Assembly (NCBI GenBank): GCA_028703175.1
Contig: JAQVNJ010000053.1
Span: forward strand, 1 to 37,088
From: JAAYCB01 sp012744395
GTDB taxonomy: Bacteria > Planctomycetota > Planctomycetia > Pirellulales > Thermoguttaceae
DNA: 37,088 nt
Reading direction: 5' to 3'
Made by a program: the position numbers and the translations under genes
Notes under the pieces: generated by a model
Database searches by the model: none
Told to the model about the DNA's origin: nothing
The model's input: only the letters and a program-made list of their open reading frames with translations
Part shown: positions 18,176-27,111 of the stretch, one piece after another
Layout: each line of letters starts with the position of its first letter
How positions within the stretch are numbered: position 1 is the first letter of the stretch

Positions 18176-20983
18176 CTACCGCTCCGCTTCGGGCGCATGG
18201 TAGATCCCGTTGAACAGGAGTTTGAACGTGCCGTGCGACTGCGCGCGGGCGGCGATCTCCGGACCGCAGAGCAGCAGCCAGCCTTTCCCGACCGGGGCCT
18301 CGGCGATCGCGATCGCGTCGTTCAAGTAGTGCTGCCCCCAGGCCCAGCCGCTCCGCAACGGCGCGGGGGAGTCGAACCAGGCGACCGGGCGGGCCCCCCG
18401 CAGTATGGCCTCCGGACCGAGGTGGAACGCGGGGCTTCTGCGGAAAAAAACGTCCACCTGCTCGGGCATGCCCGCGGCGAGCGGATTGGCCGCATCGAGC
18501 CGCATGCGAAGGATTGAACCCGGAACGTAGAACTTCTCGCTGCCGAGCGGCTTGGGCTTGCCGTCGGCGCCCATCTCGATCAGCGCATTGCGGACGGGGA
18601 TGTCCAGGTGGCGGGCCAGCGACGTCGAGCTGCCGATCGCCAGGATCGTCCCCCCGGCCTCCAGGAACGCCTTCAATTGCGGCAACGTCTTGTCGGCGGT
18701 AATGCTTCCCGAACGGCCCCGGTACTCCTCGGGGATGGACTTCTCATCCGCGGCTTTCAGGCCGCTGCGGAGCGAGTCGGGCACCGCGCCGCTGACAAAA
18801 ACCAAGACGTCGTAGCGTTCCTTCAACGCTCCCTTGTCCAGCTCGGGCGGGTAGACGACGCGGAAGTCAAACGCGAATTGCTCCAGAATCCAGCGCGTCC
18901 AGCCCGACTCCATCGAACCGCCGTAGCGGTCCCAAAGTCCGATCCGCGGGCGCCGCAGATCGGCCCGTTCGACCTCGAACGGCTTGGCGGCCGGGGCGAA
19001 ATCAAGCCCCAATTCCGCCGCCAATTCCCGGAGCACGGGGACGACCTCCGCACTGTTGGGAATGTACCACGTGCCGGCCGGATGGGTTGTGCCCTCGGCC
19101 TCGCAGGGCTGCCGCAGGCACTGGACGCGGAATCGCTTGCCGAGCAGCCGGTTGACGGCCAGGAACGAATCGTTGGCCGCGCGGTCGAGCAGGAACCCGG
19201 CGGCCGATTCGGGCTTCGGCACGGCGCCGGCGGGCGGTTTGGCCAGCCCCTCGATCGGCGCAAACGGTCCGGAAAAACCATCCCGCAGGCGGTCGAACTC
19301 GACGCCCATTTGATAGGCAAGCGTCCAACCGGCGTTGTCATAGGGAGGCGTCGGGGGCCCGCCCGGATACGGGATGTCGTTCGGGTGGTCCTGGGGCTCG
19401 AACAGGTCGAGGATGTGCGGGCGGAAGGCCTGGGCGGTGCGGACGACATACGAGCCTTCCGGATAGGTCTTGCCGGCGACCTCGAACGCCGCCGTCGCCC
19501 GCTCGACGGTCACTCCGGTCTTGATCAAGGCGTTGACGAACTTGGTGGCCGTGGGGAAATCCGCCTGGTCCGCGGGGAGAATGTAGCCGCGCGGGTCGCG
19601 CTCGGCCGGGTCGCGGAGGACGTCCGCAAGCACGTCGGGCTTCTTGGCCGCGGCTTCGCCCTTGGCCTGGGACGCACCTGCCTCGGGCTTGGCTTGCGCG
19701 CCGGAGTCGCCCTGTTTCTGTTTCTGCTCTTCCAGCGCCCGCCGCGCCGCTTCGATCCGGCCCGGGCGCATCGTCCAGTGGTCGCGGTTGCCGCGCTCGA
19801 TCGAGTTTCTGCCCATCCGGTAGGCATTCATGAGGAACTGCTCGCGGTGCCGCGAGGCCACGTCGATCACGGCCCAATTGGCCGTCAGCGCGTAGTCCAC
19901 GGACTGGCGGAAGTGCCATGCCTGCGGCGCGATGGGAAACGGCAGGTTGCCGGAGGGGAGCTGCCGGTCGATGTGCAGCGGGATCCGCATCGGCGTCGGA
20001 TGGCCGATCGTTTCCGTGAGCAGGCCGACCATGTTATGGAAGTAAGCCACCGTGCGAAGGCCTCCGTTCCACCATGTCGAGTAATTCGCCCCGCCGCGCA
20101 TCGTGACCCCCGGCTTCCCTTCGGCGGCGAAGCGGCTGTGCATCGCCGCGCCGACCAGGTCGATCCCCAGGGGGACGAGGGGATCGAAATTGTGGTTGAA
20201 GGGGTCGCGAAACGGCGGGGCGAACATCACCGTGCCGGCCGGACCCGACTGGTGGTGGTTGTAAATGATCTGGGGGAACCACTGGTGGAAGAAGACGCGG
20301 CAGACCGCCTCGCTCTCCTTCTGCGTGACCATCATGAAGTCGCGGTTGTTGTCGTGCCCGATGTATTTCTGATAGAGCCGGGGAAGCCTGCTCAGCGACC
20401 GCTTCTTGGGCTCCGGCTCGCGCATGTACCAGTCGGCCACCAGGTCGAGGCCGTCCGGGTTGGGGCAACAGCAGAGGACGACCACGTCGCCGAGAAAACG
20501 CCGCATCTCCTCGTCGTCGCGGCTGACCATCTGGTACACGGTCTCCATCAACTGCTGGGCGCCGAGAATCTCCGTGCCGTGCAGGCCCCCGTCGATCCAG
20601 ACCACGGCCTTGCCTTCCGCGGCGAGCTTGCGGGCTTCCCCCTCGGCCAGACCCTCGGCCAGCGCCAGCTTGCGGGAAATCTCCCGGTAGCGGCCCAGCT
20701 GCTTGTGGTTCCTGGCCGCGGTGAGGATCGCCATGAGCATCTCGCGGCCCTCTTCCGACACGCCGATCACCTCGACCTTGAGCCGGTCCGACTCCCGCGC
20801 GAGCTTGCGCCAATAGGCGGAGAGCTGCTGGTAGTTGGCCAGGCAGTAGTCGTCGCCGAGTTGGAACCCGAACTCTTCCTTTGGCGAGGTGATCTTGGCC
20901 TTCTCGGCGGCCGCGGCGCCTGCCGAGAAGCAGGCGAGGATTGCAGCCAGCAGTACGACGGGAGAGCGGTGCTTGAGCGTCAT
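18176..20983 (-). CDS. Exported M14-type zinc carboxypeptidase-like protein
   Basis: A 935-residue exported protein. Residues 1-27 are a signal peptide (MTLKHRSPVVLLAAI, ending AGAAAAE). The N-terminal half is an M14 peptidase-like domain: the zinc motif HGTE (His135, Glu138), CPNPDG (about 173-178), GHDNNRDF and the downstream zinc-histidine block YNHHQSG (about 242-247). A charged linker of Lys, Ala and Gln repeats (about 410-460) separates a long C-terminal part with Rossmann-like blocks (GGTILAIGSS, VFVSGAVPDSL) that looks like a glutamine-amidotransferase-like fold without a clear catalytic triad. Function is probably peptide or cell-wall hydrolysis outside the cytoplasm. ATG 20983 is preferred (AAAGG upstream) over ATG 21001. 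The C-terminal coding end overlaps the antisense frame of the frameshifted lipoprotein. Confidence 0.88.
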   Translation of the reverse strand: MTLKHRSPVVLLAAILACFSAGAAAAEKAKITSPKEEFGFQLGDDYCLANYQQLSAYWRKLARESDRLKVEVIGVSEEGREMLMAILTAARNHKQLGRYREISRKLALAEGLAEGEARKLAAEGKAVVWIDGGLHGTEILGAQQLMETVYQMVSRDDEEMRRFLGDVVVLCCCPNPDGLDLVADWYMREPEPKKRSLSRLPRLYQKYIGHDNNRDFMMVTQKESEAVCRVFFHQWFPQIIYNHHQSGPAGTVMFAPPFRDPFNHNFDPLVPLGIDLVGAAMHSRFAAEGKPGVTMRGGANYSTWWNGGLRTVAYFHNMVGLLTETIGHPTPMRIPLHIDRQLPSGNLPFPIAPQAWHFRQSVDYALTANWAVIDVASRHREQFLMNAYRMGRNSIERGNRDHWTMRPGRIEAARRALEEQKQKQGDSGAQAKPEAGASQAKGEAAAKKPDVLADVLRDPAERDPRGYILPADQADFPTATKFVNALIKTGVTVERATAAFEVAGKTYPEGSYVVRTAQAFRPHILDLFEPQDHPNDIPYPGGPPTPPYDNAGWTLAYQMGVEFDRLRDGFSGPFAPIEGLAKPPAGAVPKPESAAGFLLDRAANDSFLAVNRLLGKRFRVQCLRQPCEAEGTTHPAGTWYIPNSAEVVPVLRELAAELGLDFAPAAKPFEVERADLRRPRIGLWDRYGGSMESGWTRWILEQFAFDFRVVYPPELDKGALKERYDVLVFVSGAVPDSLRSGLKAADEKSIPEEYRGRSGSITADKTLPQLKAFLEAGGTILAIGSSTSLARHLDIPVRNALIEMGADGKPKPLGSEKFYVPGSILRMRLDAANPLAAGMPEQVDVFFRRSPAFHLGPEAILRGARPVAWFDSPAPLRSGWAWGQHYLNDAIAIAEAPVGKGWLLLCGPEIAARAQSHGTFKLLFNGIYHAPEAER

Positions 20984-21121
20984 CGGTGCAAGGCCTTTCA
21001 TGGTGCTTGGCGGACTGGTGCCGAGGATTGTCTTCGACCGGGGCGGATCGGCCGCCGACAGCGCTGCCCGCTTCCGCGCCGAGCGTGTGCGGGGCTGGAA
21101 GACCGGAGAGACGTGTCTTTA

Positions 21122-21973
21122 CTATAATTTGCCGCGCTCCGCCGGGCAATCTGTATCCCGCCGCCTGGCGCGCATCGCCAGCTGGTCGGCCTCCGGTTGC
21201 TGGACGACGAGCCGGCGGATGGCGGTGGCGCGGCCGCTGGCCGGGTCGACGTCGACAAGCGTGCCGTGAATCCGCACATCGCCGCTGGCGACCTCGAAAT
21301 GGGTCGGCCGGAAGGTGAGCGTGGTTTCCAGAACCCGGTCGATCCGCCGGCCGAGGATGCTCTCGCAGGGGCCGGTCATGCCCACGTCGCACTGGAAGGC
21401 CGTGCCGCCGGGGAGAATCTGCTCGTCGGCGGTGGGCACGTGCGTATGGGTCCCGAGGACCGCCGAGACGCGGCCGTCGAGATGGCGCCCCATGACCTGC
21501 ATGTCGCTGGTCGCCTCGGCGTGGAAGTCGAGCAGGATCACGCGGATGTCGTGCGGGAACCGCTTGAGCACGCGGTCGGCGGCTCGGAAGGGGCAGTCGA
21601 CCGGGTGCATGAAGACCCGCCCGAGGAGGCTGAAGACGCCCACGCGGGTGCCGTCGGCCGCCGTGTGGACGGCCAGTTCCGCGCCGGGTGCGGGGGGCGG
21701 ATAGTTGGCCGGTCTGACGATTCGGGCCTCCGTCTGGAGGATCGAGAAGACCTCGGGCCGCCGGTAGATGTGGTCGCCCATCGTGATGCAGTCGACGCCG
21801 GCGGAGATCAGTTCGTGGTAGATCGCCGGGGTGATGCCCGAGCCGCCGGCGACGTTTTCCGCGTTGACAACGACAAAGTCGATGCGTTCGCGGATTCGCA
21901 GCCCGGCAAGGGCGCGGATCACGATTTGGCGTCCGGGTTTTCCGACCGTGTCGCCGATGAGGAGGATTCGCAC
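21122..21973 (-). CDS. ymdB: YmdB-family metallophosphoesterase
   Basis: A 283-residue member of the TIGR00282/YmdB metallophosphoesterase family. It starts MRILLIGDTVGKPGR (metal site Asp in IGD) and carries the further metal blocks VVNAENVAGG, MGDHIYRR, LDFHAEATSD and GTHTHVPTADE. In B. subtilis the homologue hydrolyses 2',3'-cAMP and is encoded next to RNase Y, the same arrangement as here. The frame is open 57 codons upstream, but that extension runs inside the 3' end of rny in another frame and is low-complexity; GTG 21973 starts exactly at the family N terminus, 25 bases after the rny stop. Cytoplasmic. High confidence in family, moderate in start. Confidence 0.9.
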   Translation of the reverse strand: MRILLIGDTVGKPGRQIVIRALAGLRIRERIDFVVVNAENVAGGSGITPAIYHELISAGVDCITMGDHIYRRPEVFSILQTEARIVRPANYPPPAPGAELAVHTAADGTRVGVFSLLGRVFMHPVDCPFRAADRVLKRFPHDIRVILLDFHAEATSDMQVMGRHLDGRVSAVLGTHTHVPTADEQILPGGTAFQCDVGMTGPCESILGRRIDRVLETTLTFRPTHFEVASGDVRIHGTLVDVDPASGRATAIRRLVVQQPEADQLAMRARRRDTDCPAERGKL

Positions 21974-21998
21974 GAGGAGCGGCCTTGTTTGCGGGGTG

Positions 21999-23558
21999 TC
22001 AGCGGGCGATTTCGGTGTAGCGGGCTTCGCGGAGGACGGTGACTTTGATTTCGCCGGGGTAGGTGAGCCGCTCCTCGAAGGCTTTGGCGATGTCGCGGCA
22101 GACTTTGGCCGCCAACTCGTCGGTGGTTTCCTTGGCGCTGACAATTACGCGGAGTTCGCGGCCGGCCTGGATGGCGAAGGCCTGGTCGACGCCCGGAAAT
22201 TCGGTGGCGATGTTCTCGAGCTCCTCCATCCGCTTGATGTACCGTTCGAGCGTCTCCCGCCGCGCGCCGGGCCGCGAGGCGCTGCACGCGTCGGCGGCGG
22301 CGACGAGAACCGTGTAGGGATTGTCGAGCCGGAGGTCGTCGTGGTGGCCGGCCGCGGCGTGCAGCACGGCATCCTTTTCGCCGTAGCGCCGGAGCAGGTC
22401 GGCGCCGATTTGGGGGTGCCCCCCCTCCACCTCGTGGTCGGCCGCCTTGCCGATGTCGTGCAGCAGGCCGCAGCGGCGGGCCAGCTTGCCGTCGAGCCCG
22501 ATCTCCTCGGCCATCATGCCGGCCAGAAAGGCGACCTCGACGCTGTGGCGGAGAACGTTCTGGCTGTAGCTGGTGCGGAAGTGGAGGCGGCCAAGCAGGT
22601 GGATGATCCGCTCGTGGAGGTTGTGGACCTCGGCTTCCTGGGCGGCTTCCTGGCCGACCTTCTGGATGTGCCGCTCGAGCTCCTTCTGGGTGTCGCTGAC
22701 GATCTCTTCGATTCGCGACGGGTGGATGCGGCCATCGGCGATCAGGCGGTTGAGCGCGAGCCGCGCGATCTCCCGCCGGATCATGTCGAACGCGCTGACG
22801 ATCACCACGCCCGGCGTGTCGTCGATGATCACGTCGACGCCGGTGGCCTTTTCGAAAGCGCGGATGTTCCGTCCTTCGCGGCCGATGATCCGCCCCTTCA
22901 TCTCGTCGTTGGGGATGTCGACGGTGCTCGTGGTGGTCTCGGCGGTGTGCGCCGCGGCATAGCGCTGGAGGCTGGTGAGCATCACTTCGCGGGAGCGCTC
23001 CTCGCAGGCCTCGGCGAGCTGCTTCTCGTGGCGGAGGATGACGGCGCCGGCCTCCTGCTGCAACTGCTGCTCGAGGATCGCCAGCAGCCGGCTGGTCGCT
23101 TCCTCGCAGCTCAACCCGCTCAATTCGTGGAGGGTCTGCCGGTGCAGGTCGAGCAGTTTGGCCAGTTCCTGGTTGCGCTTCTCGGTGTCCTGGATCTTCT
23201 CGGTCAGCTTGCGCTGCGTCCCCTCGACGATTCTCTCCTGCTTGCGGAGGTGCTCGGATTGCTGTTCGAGGACGTCCTGGCGTTTGTCGAGGCCGCGCTG
23301 GCGCTCGTGGAGTTCTTCGCGGAGGCGCGCCAGCTCCCGTTCGCCCTCCGCCTTCCGCTGGATTTCGATCTCCTTCAGCTCCAGTTCGAACTCCCGGCGG
23401 CGATTCTCCAATTCCTGCCTGGTCTGGGCGATGATCCGGCGGGCCTCGCTTTCGGCGTCCCGCCGGCGGAGGTGGTCGAGCAGCTTGGTCAGCCCCAGCG
23501 TCATGCCGGAAGCCACAAGGCTGAGCACGACGGCCAGAATGATAGATCCGGAGTTCAC
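21999..23558 (-). CDS. rny: Ribonuclease Y
   Basis: A 519-residue RNase Y, the membrane-anchored endonuclease that starts mRNA decay. Residues about 5-25 are a single transmembrane anchor (SIILAVVLSLVASGMTL). Residues about 30-200 are a long charged coiled coil. A KH RNA-binding domain follows (PNDEMKGRIIGREGRNIRAF) and then the HD metal-hydrolase domain with LRHSVEVAFLAG and CGLLHDIGKAADHE. GTG 23558 is the start: GAGGGAA (23565-23571) lies six bases before it and the length matches the family; a 46-codon upstream extension lacks support. ymdB follows 25 bases downstream. A small unassigned open frame lies upstream on the same strand. Confidence 0.95.
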   Translation of the reverse strand: MNSGSIILAVVLSLVASGMTLGLTKLLDHLRRRDAESEARRIIAQTRQELENRRREFELELKEIEIQRKAEGERELARLREELHERQRGLDKRQDVLEQQSEHLRKQERIVEGTQRKLTEKIQDTEKRNQELAKLLDLHRQTLHELSGLSCEEATSRLLAILEQQLQQEAGAVILRHEKQLAEACEERSREVMLTSLQRYAAAHTAETTTSTVDIPNDEMKGRIIGREGRNIRAFEKATGVDVIIDDTPGVVIVSAFDMIRREIARLALNRLIADGRIHPSRIEEIVSDTQKELERHIQKVGQEAAQEAEVHNLHERIIHLLGRLHFRTSYSQNVLRHSVEVAFLAGMMAEEIGLDGKLARRCGLLHDIGKAADHEVEGGHPQIGADLLRRYGEKDAVLHAAAGHHDDLRLDNPYTVLVAAADACSASRPGARRETLERYIKRMEELENIATEFPGVDQAFAIQAGRELRVIVSAKETTDELAAKVCRDIAKAFEERLTYPGEIKVTVLREARYTEIAR

Positions 23559-23564
23559 GATCGG

Positions 23565-23571
23565 TTCCCTC
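23565..23571 (-). promoter_or_regulatory. Ribosome binding site for rny
   Basis: GAGGGAA on the minus strand lies six bases upstream of GTG 23558 and decides this start over longer versions. Confidence 0.65.
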
Positions 23572-23726
23572 GCATATTGCTTGCGAGCCGTTCTTCGCGT
23601 GCGGAGAGCGGCCAGGACTGCTGTCCGAGCCTTCAGCCGTGCGACGGGGCTCAAAGAATGCCGGCGGGGCCAGCCGTTGGCGAGAGGGAACGGCAATCGA
23701 GCGGCAGGCGCGCGACCAGAGCGGGC

Positions 23727-24050
23727 CTACCCCCAGCGACGAGGCTTGTTGCCGTTGGAAGGGAGGTGGAGCCTGTCTGGGAAATCCCCGGGCTGGAACA
23801 ACGGCTCCAGAGCGGGACCGAAACACGGCGGGACCGCCTCATGGCGACCGGGCGGGACGCCTGAGCTTTCCAAAATATGACCGATCGTCAGCCACGCGCC
23901 CCGTTCCTCCCCATCGGGACAAGAATCGGCGCGCCGGCCCGCCACACAATCGCGACTCCGCACGGCGACTGGTCCAAGACGCGCCACGATCGCGTCGGCC
24001 AGTCCAAACACGCGCTGAATCACGCGGATACACAGCAAGAACAGGTCCAT
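23727..24050 (-). CDS. Possible small protein, unrecognised
   Basis: An open frame of 107 codons from ATG 24050 on the rny strand. It begins MDLFLLCIRVIQRVFGLADA, an amphipathic or membrane-edge stretch, then turns polar with GAWLTIGHILESSGVPPG in the middle and a Pro-rich C terminus. Third codon positions look GC-rich, as in the neighbouring genes. There is no good ribosome binding site, and 19 more codons are open upstream. I do not recognise it. It would be the first gene of an rny-ymdB transcript, 168 bases before rny. It could equally be a chance open frame. Confidence 0.35.
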   Translation of the reverse strand: MDLFLLCIRVIQRVFGLADAIVARLGPVAVRSRDCVAGRRADSCPDGEERGAWLTIGHILESSGVPPGRHEAVPPCFGPALEPLFQPGDFPDRLHLPSNGNKPRRWG

Positions 24051-24596
24051 CAACAAGCCCGTTTGCGGCAGGTGGGTCGAGGGTGATGACAGGTCGTCAA
24101 CTGGCAACTACAAATCGACTGGTGATCTACTTCGTAACCGTCCCCTCACCGGCCCTTGTCGGGGCCACCGAGGGCACTCTCGTTATCACGTAAGTCCATG
24201 ACCGGGCCGAAAATCAGTCTCCAAGCACACAGACCGCCGGCCGGCAAACAGCCGCACGCGGGCAACGCCTGGAACCACGTTCGGTCCCTTGTCATAATGC
24301 TTCCATCGTAATCCTATCAGAGTTTCGAAGTTTTGCAACCATCGCCATCCAGACCTTGTCGGGATAAATCCTCTCCGACCTTTGAGTTAGGGCGATTGGC
24401 ACGATCAGTCCGGTCGCGCGAGGGGATTCGCCGCCGGATTGCCTCGGGGTGGTCCAGCCCTGACCCGACAAGAAGCGAAAAGTGGGCTGTCCACGCTCCT
24501 GCCCCGCAAAGGCCGGGGATACGGAAAAAGTAGCCAAGGTCCACTCCCGAACCCCGAACCCTGAACAGCGCCGACCAGAAGAACGGAAGCTGCGCG
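24051..24596. other. Intergenic region upstream of tilS
   Basis: About 545 bases without a convincing gene. It contains a possible minus-strand promoter (24311-24338) and three imperfect copies of a CCCGAA-like unit (about 24546-24566) just before tilS. I see no tRNA or known RNA element. Confidence 0.45.
24311..24338 (-). promoter_or_regulatory. Possible promoter toward rny
   Basis: On the minus strand TTGCAA (24333-24338) and TAGGAT (24311-24316) are 16 bases apart, matching four of six consensus bases each. It would transcribe toward the small open frame, rny and ymdB. Confidence 0.25.
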
Positions 24597-25619
24597 ATGC
24601 ACACCCCCCAGAAGATGCCGCAACTGCTGGCCGCGGCCTGGCCGCCTCGCGATTGGGCGGATGTGACGGTGCTTGTGGCGGTCTCCGGCGGCGCGGACAG
24701 CGTGGCGATGCTCCGCGCGCTGGTTGCCCTGAAGCCCGCTGGCGAGGGACGGCTCGTGGTCGCCCACCTGAATCACCGCCTCAGGGAGGATGCCGACGCC
24801 GACGAGCGGTTCGTCGCCGAGCTGAGCGGTCGGCTCGGGCTGGAGTGCTGCGCGGGCCAACTGGATCCGGCCAGCCTGACGGAGGCGGGCAGGGGGCTCG
24901 AAGCGGCCGCCAGGGAGGCACGATACCGATTCCTCCGTGCGACGGCCGAGCGGCTTGGCGCCCGCTACGTCGCGTGCGGTCACACGGCCGACGATCAGAT
25001 CGAAACCGTTCTCCATCGGATCCTCCGCGGCACGGGGATCGCCGGGCTGGCCGGAATTCCCGCCGCGCGGCGGTTGAGCGAAGCGGTAACGCTCATCCGG
25101 CCGCTGCTCGCCGCGCGCCGCTCCGAGTTGCTCGAATACCTGGATCGGATCGGCCAGCCCTATCGGCAGGACCGGTCGAACCTCGATCGTCGGTTCACCA
25201 GGAATCGTCTGCGTCACGACCTCCTGCCCCACCTGGCCGAAGACTACAATCCGGCCGTTGGCGAAGCCCTCCTGCGGCTTGCCCGGCTGGCCGGCGAGAT
25301 CCAGCAGGTGGCCGCGCGGAGGGTCGAGCAGCTCACCCCCTGCGCCGTCGCCGCAGGCCGTGGCGTGCTCCTCCTCCGCCTGCGTTTGGCGGACGAGCCG
25401 GAATACGTCGTGCGGGAACTGATCAAGGCCGTCTGGCGGCGGCAGGGATGGCCGCAGCGGGCGATGGGGCTCGCCGAGTGGGACCTTCTGGTGCGGATGC
25501 TGTACGGCAGGGAAGCGATTGCCGGCGAGCGAGCCGCAAAGCGGATGCTGCCGGGCAGCGTGCTGGCCGAGGTCGTGGCAGACGGCCTGAAGCTGGAACG
25601 GTCCGCCCCCAGCCCGTAA
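24597..25619 (+). CDS. tilS: tRNA(Ile)-lysidine synthase
   Basis: A 340-residue TilS. The ATP-pyrophosphatase P-loop SGGADS is at residues 30-35, followed by HLNHRLREDADADE and GHTADDQIETVLHRILRGTG, both family signatures, and the RNxxRHDLLP block (FTRNRLRHDLLPHL). TilS attaches lysine to C34 of the tRNA-Ile that reads AUA codons, an essential cytoplasmic reaction. The protein has the N-terminal catalytic domain and a helical middle part; the extended C-terminal domains found in long TilS proteins are not evident, so it is the short form. GGAAG about ten bases upstream supports the start. It is convergent with nifS. Confidence 0.93.
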   Translation: MHTPQKMPQLLAAAWPPRDWADVTVLVAVSGGADSVAMLRALVALKPAGEGRLVVAHLNHRLREDADADERFVAELSGRLGLECCAGQLDPASLTEAGRGLEAAAREARYRFLRATAERLGARYVACGHTADDQIETVLHRILRGTGIAGLAGIPAARRLSEAVTLIRPLLAARRSELLEYLDRIGQPYRQDRSNLDRRFTRNRLRHDLLPHLAEDYNPAVGEALLRLARLAGEIQQVAARRVEQLTPCAVAAGRGVLLLRLRLADEPEYVVRELIKAVWRRQGWPQRAMGLAEWDLLVRMLYGREAIAGERAAKRMLPGSVLAEVVADGLKLERSAPSP

Positions 25620-25621
25620 AC

Positions 25622-25671
25622 CGGCCCACCGCGACGCTTCGCGGACCATCAAACGCGGGGCCGGTGGGCCG
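25622..25671. terminator. Nested inverted repeat between tilS and nifS
   Basis: CGGCCCACCG (25622-25631) and CGGTGGGCCG (25662-25671) are perfect 10-bp inverted arms. Inside them CGCGA/TCGCG (25630-25643) can form a second hairpin. It lies in the short gap between convergent tilS and nifS, so a bidirectional terminator is likely. Confidence 0.5.
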
Positions 25672-25776
25672 CCACTGACGCCGGGGCGATTCGGGCGTTG
25701 CCAGCAGTGGCCAACGGATCGGCAATTCCAGGCTCCATGGCCGATCGTCCGCTCTGGACCGCCCGACCGGAGCCGG

Positions 25777-27006
25777 CTAGCCTGAATGGGTCTTCTGGAT
25801 CATCACCCCGGCGTCCCCCCGCGGCGCATTGGCGGCCTGGTCCCAGTAGGGTGACAGATTCCGCAAGTTCGCGACGACCCGCGGGAAGACCTCGATGATC
25901 CGGTCGACCTCCTCCTCCGTGTTGTAGCGGCTGAAGCTGAAGCGGATCGAGCCGTGGACCGCGGTAAAGGGAACGCCCAAGGCGGTCAGTACGTGGGATG
26001 GCTCGAGCGAACCAGAGGTGCACGCCGAACCACTCGACGCGCAGATGCCTTCGGCATCGAGCTGGTAGAGCATTCCCTCCCCCTCGACATAATGGCAGGC
26101 GATGTTCGAGGTGTTCGGCATCCGCGCTGCGCCGGCGCCGTTGATCTCGATCGCCGGGATCCGCGCGGCGAGCTCCGCTTCGAGCCGATCGCGCATCGCG
26201 CGAATCCGCGTCTCGTCTTCGGCGTGGCGCTCGGCGGCCAGGTCCATCGCCGCGGCCAGGGCGACGATCGACGCCACGTTCTCCGTCCCCCCGCGGCGGC
26301 CCGACTCCTGGTGGCCGCCGATCAGAAACGGGCGGACCGGCGCGCCGCGGCGAACGAACAAGCCGCCCACCCCCTTGGGCGCGTGCAGCTTGTGGCCCGA
26401 AAAAGACAGCATGTCGATGTACTGCATGTCGATCGCCAGGTCGATCGGCAGCTTGCCCACCGATTGGGTCGCGTCGCTGTGGAAGACGATGTTCGGGTCG
26501 GTCTCCTTGGCAATCCGGGCGAGCTGCTCGACCGGGAAGATCACGCCCGTCTCGTTGTTCGCGTGCATGATCGAGACCAGCAGCGTATCCGGGCGCAGCG
26601 CGCGGATGAAATCCGCCAGGTCGAGATTTCCCTGCCGATCGACCGGCAGGAAGGTCACCTCGTAGCCGCGGCGCTGCAAGTCTTTGCAGACCTCCAGGAC
26701 GGCCGGGTGCTCGACCGACGTGGTAATGACGTGCCGCCGATTGGGGCTCGCCTTGGCCGCGCCCTGGATGCCCATGTTGTTGCTTTCGGTGGCGCAGGAC
26801 GTGAAGACGATTTCGTCGGGGCGGACGCCGCCGAAGTGCTGGGCGATCCGCGCTCGGGCCGCCGCCAAGGCGTTGGCCGTCTTCTGGGCGGGCGCGTACA
26901 TCGAGCTGGGGTTGAAATACTGCTCGGTGAGAAATGGGACCATCGCCCGGTAGACCTCCGGGGCGACCTGGGTCGTGGCATTGTTGTCGACGTAGATTGT
27001 CTTCAT
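25777..27006 (-). CDS. nifS: Cysteine desulfurase, NifS type
   Basis: A 409-residue class V aminotransferase-fold cysteine desulfurase. It starts MKTIYVDNNATT. The PLP lysine is Lys206 in SFSGHKLHAPKG; His100 (SVEH) and Asp178/Gln181 (HSDATQS) line the cofactor. The catalytic cysteine is Cys329 in the short loop SSGSACTSG, as in NifS/IscS-type enzymes. It takes sulfur from cysteine and passes it to the NifU scaffold for iron-sulfur cluster assembly. The open frame extends 35 codons upstream of ATG 27006 without family resemblance. nifU lies 105 bases upstream on the same strand. No nitrogenase gene is seen, so this is a general Fe-S assembly pair. Confidence 0.95.
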   Translation of the reverse strand: MKTIYVDNNATTQVAPEVYRAMVPFLTEQYFNPSSMYAPAQKTANALAAARARIAQHFGGVRPDEIVFTSCATESNNMGIQGAAKASPNRRHVITTSVEHPAVLEVCKDLQRRGYEVTFLPVDRQGNLDLADFIRALRPDTLLVSIMHANNETGVIFPVEQLARIAKETDPNIVFHSDATQSVGKLPIDLAIDMQYIDMLSFSGHKLHAPKGVGGLFVRRGAPVRPFLIGGHQESGRRGGTENVASIVALAAAMDLAAERHAEDETRIRAMRDRLEAELAARIPAIEINGAGAARMPNTSNIACHYVEGEGMLYQLDAEGICASSGSACTSGSLEPSHVLTALGVPFTAVHGSIRFSFSRYNTEEEVDRIIEVFPRVVANLRNLSPYWDQAANAPRGDAGVMIQKTHSG

Positions 27007-27111
27007 CGTTTCTTCTCGCCCCGGAACGGGCGGCCCCGGCCGGCTGACGCGCACCACTCCTTCTGAGCGGCGGTCCTGTCTCCGGCGAGCGGCGGGAGCC
27101 GTTTCGGGCAT

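Noticed and set aside
18608..21127. 839-codon plus-strand open frame
   Set aside because: Antisense shadow of the M14 peptidase gene, produced by GC-rich codon use.
21919..23826. 635-codon minus-strand open frame overlapping rny
   Set aside because: Another frame of rny, composed largely of Arg, Pro and Gly; rny has clear KH and HD domains.
24546..24566. Three CCCGAA-like tandem units before tilS
   Set aside because: Too short and imperfect to call a functional repeat.
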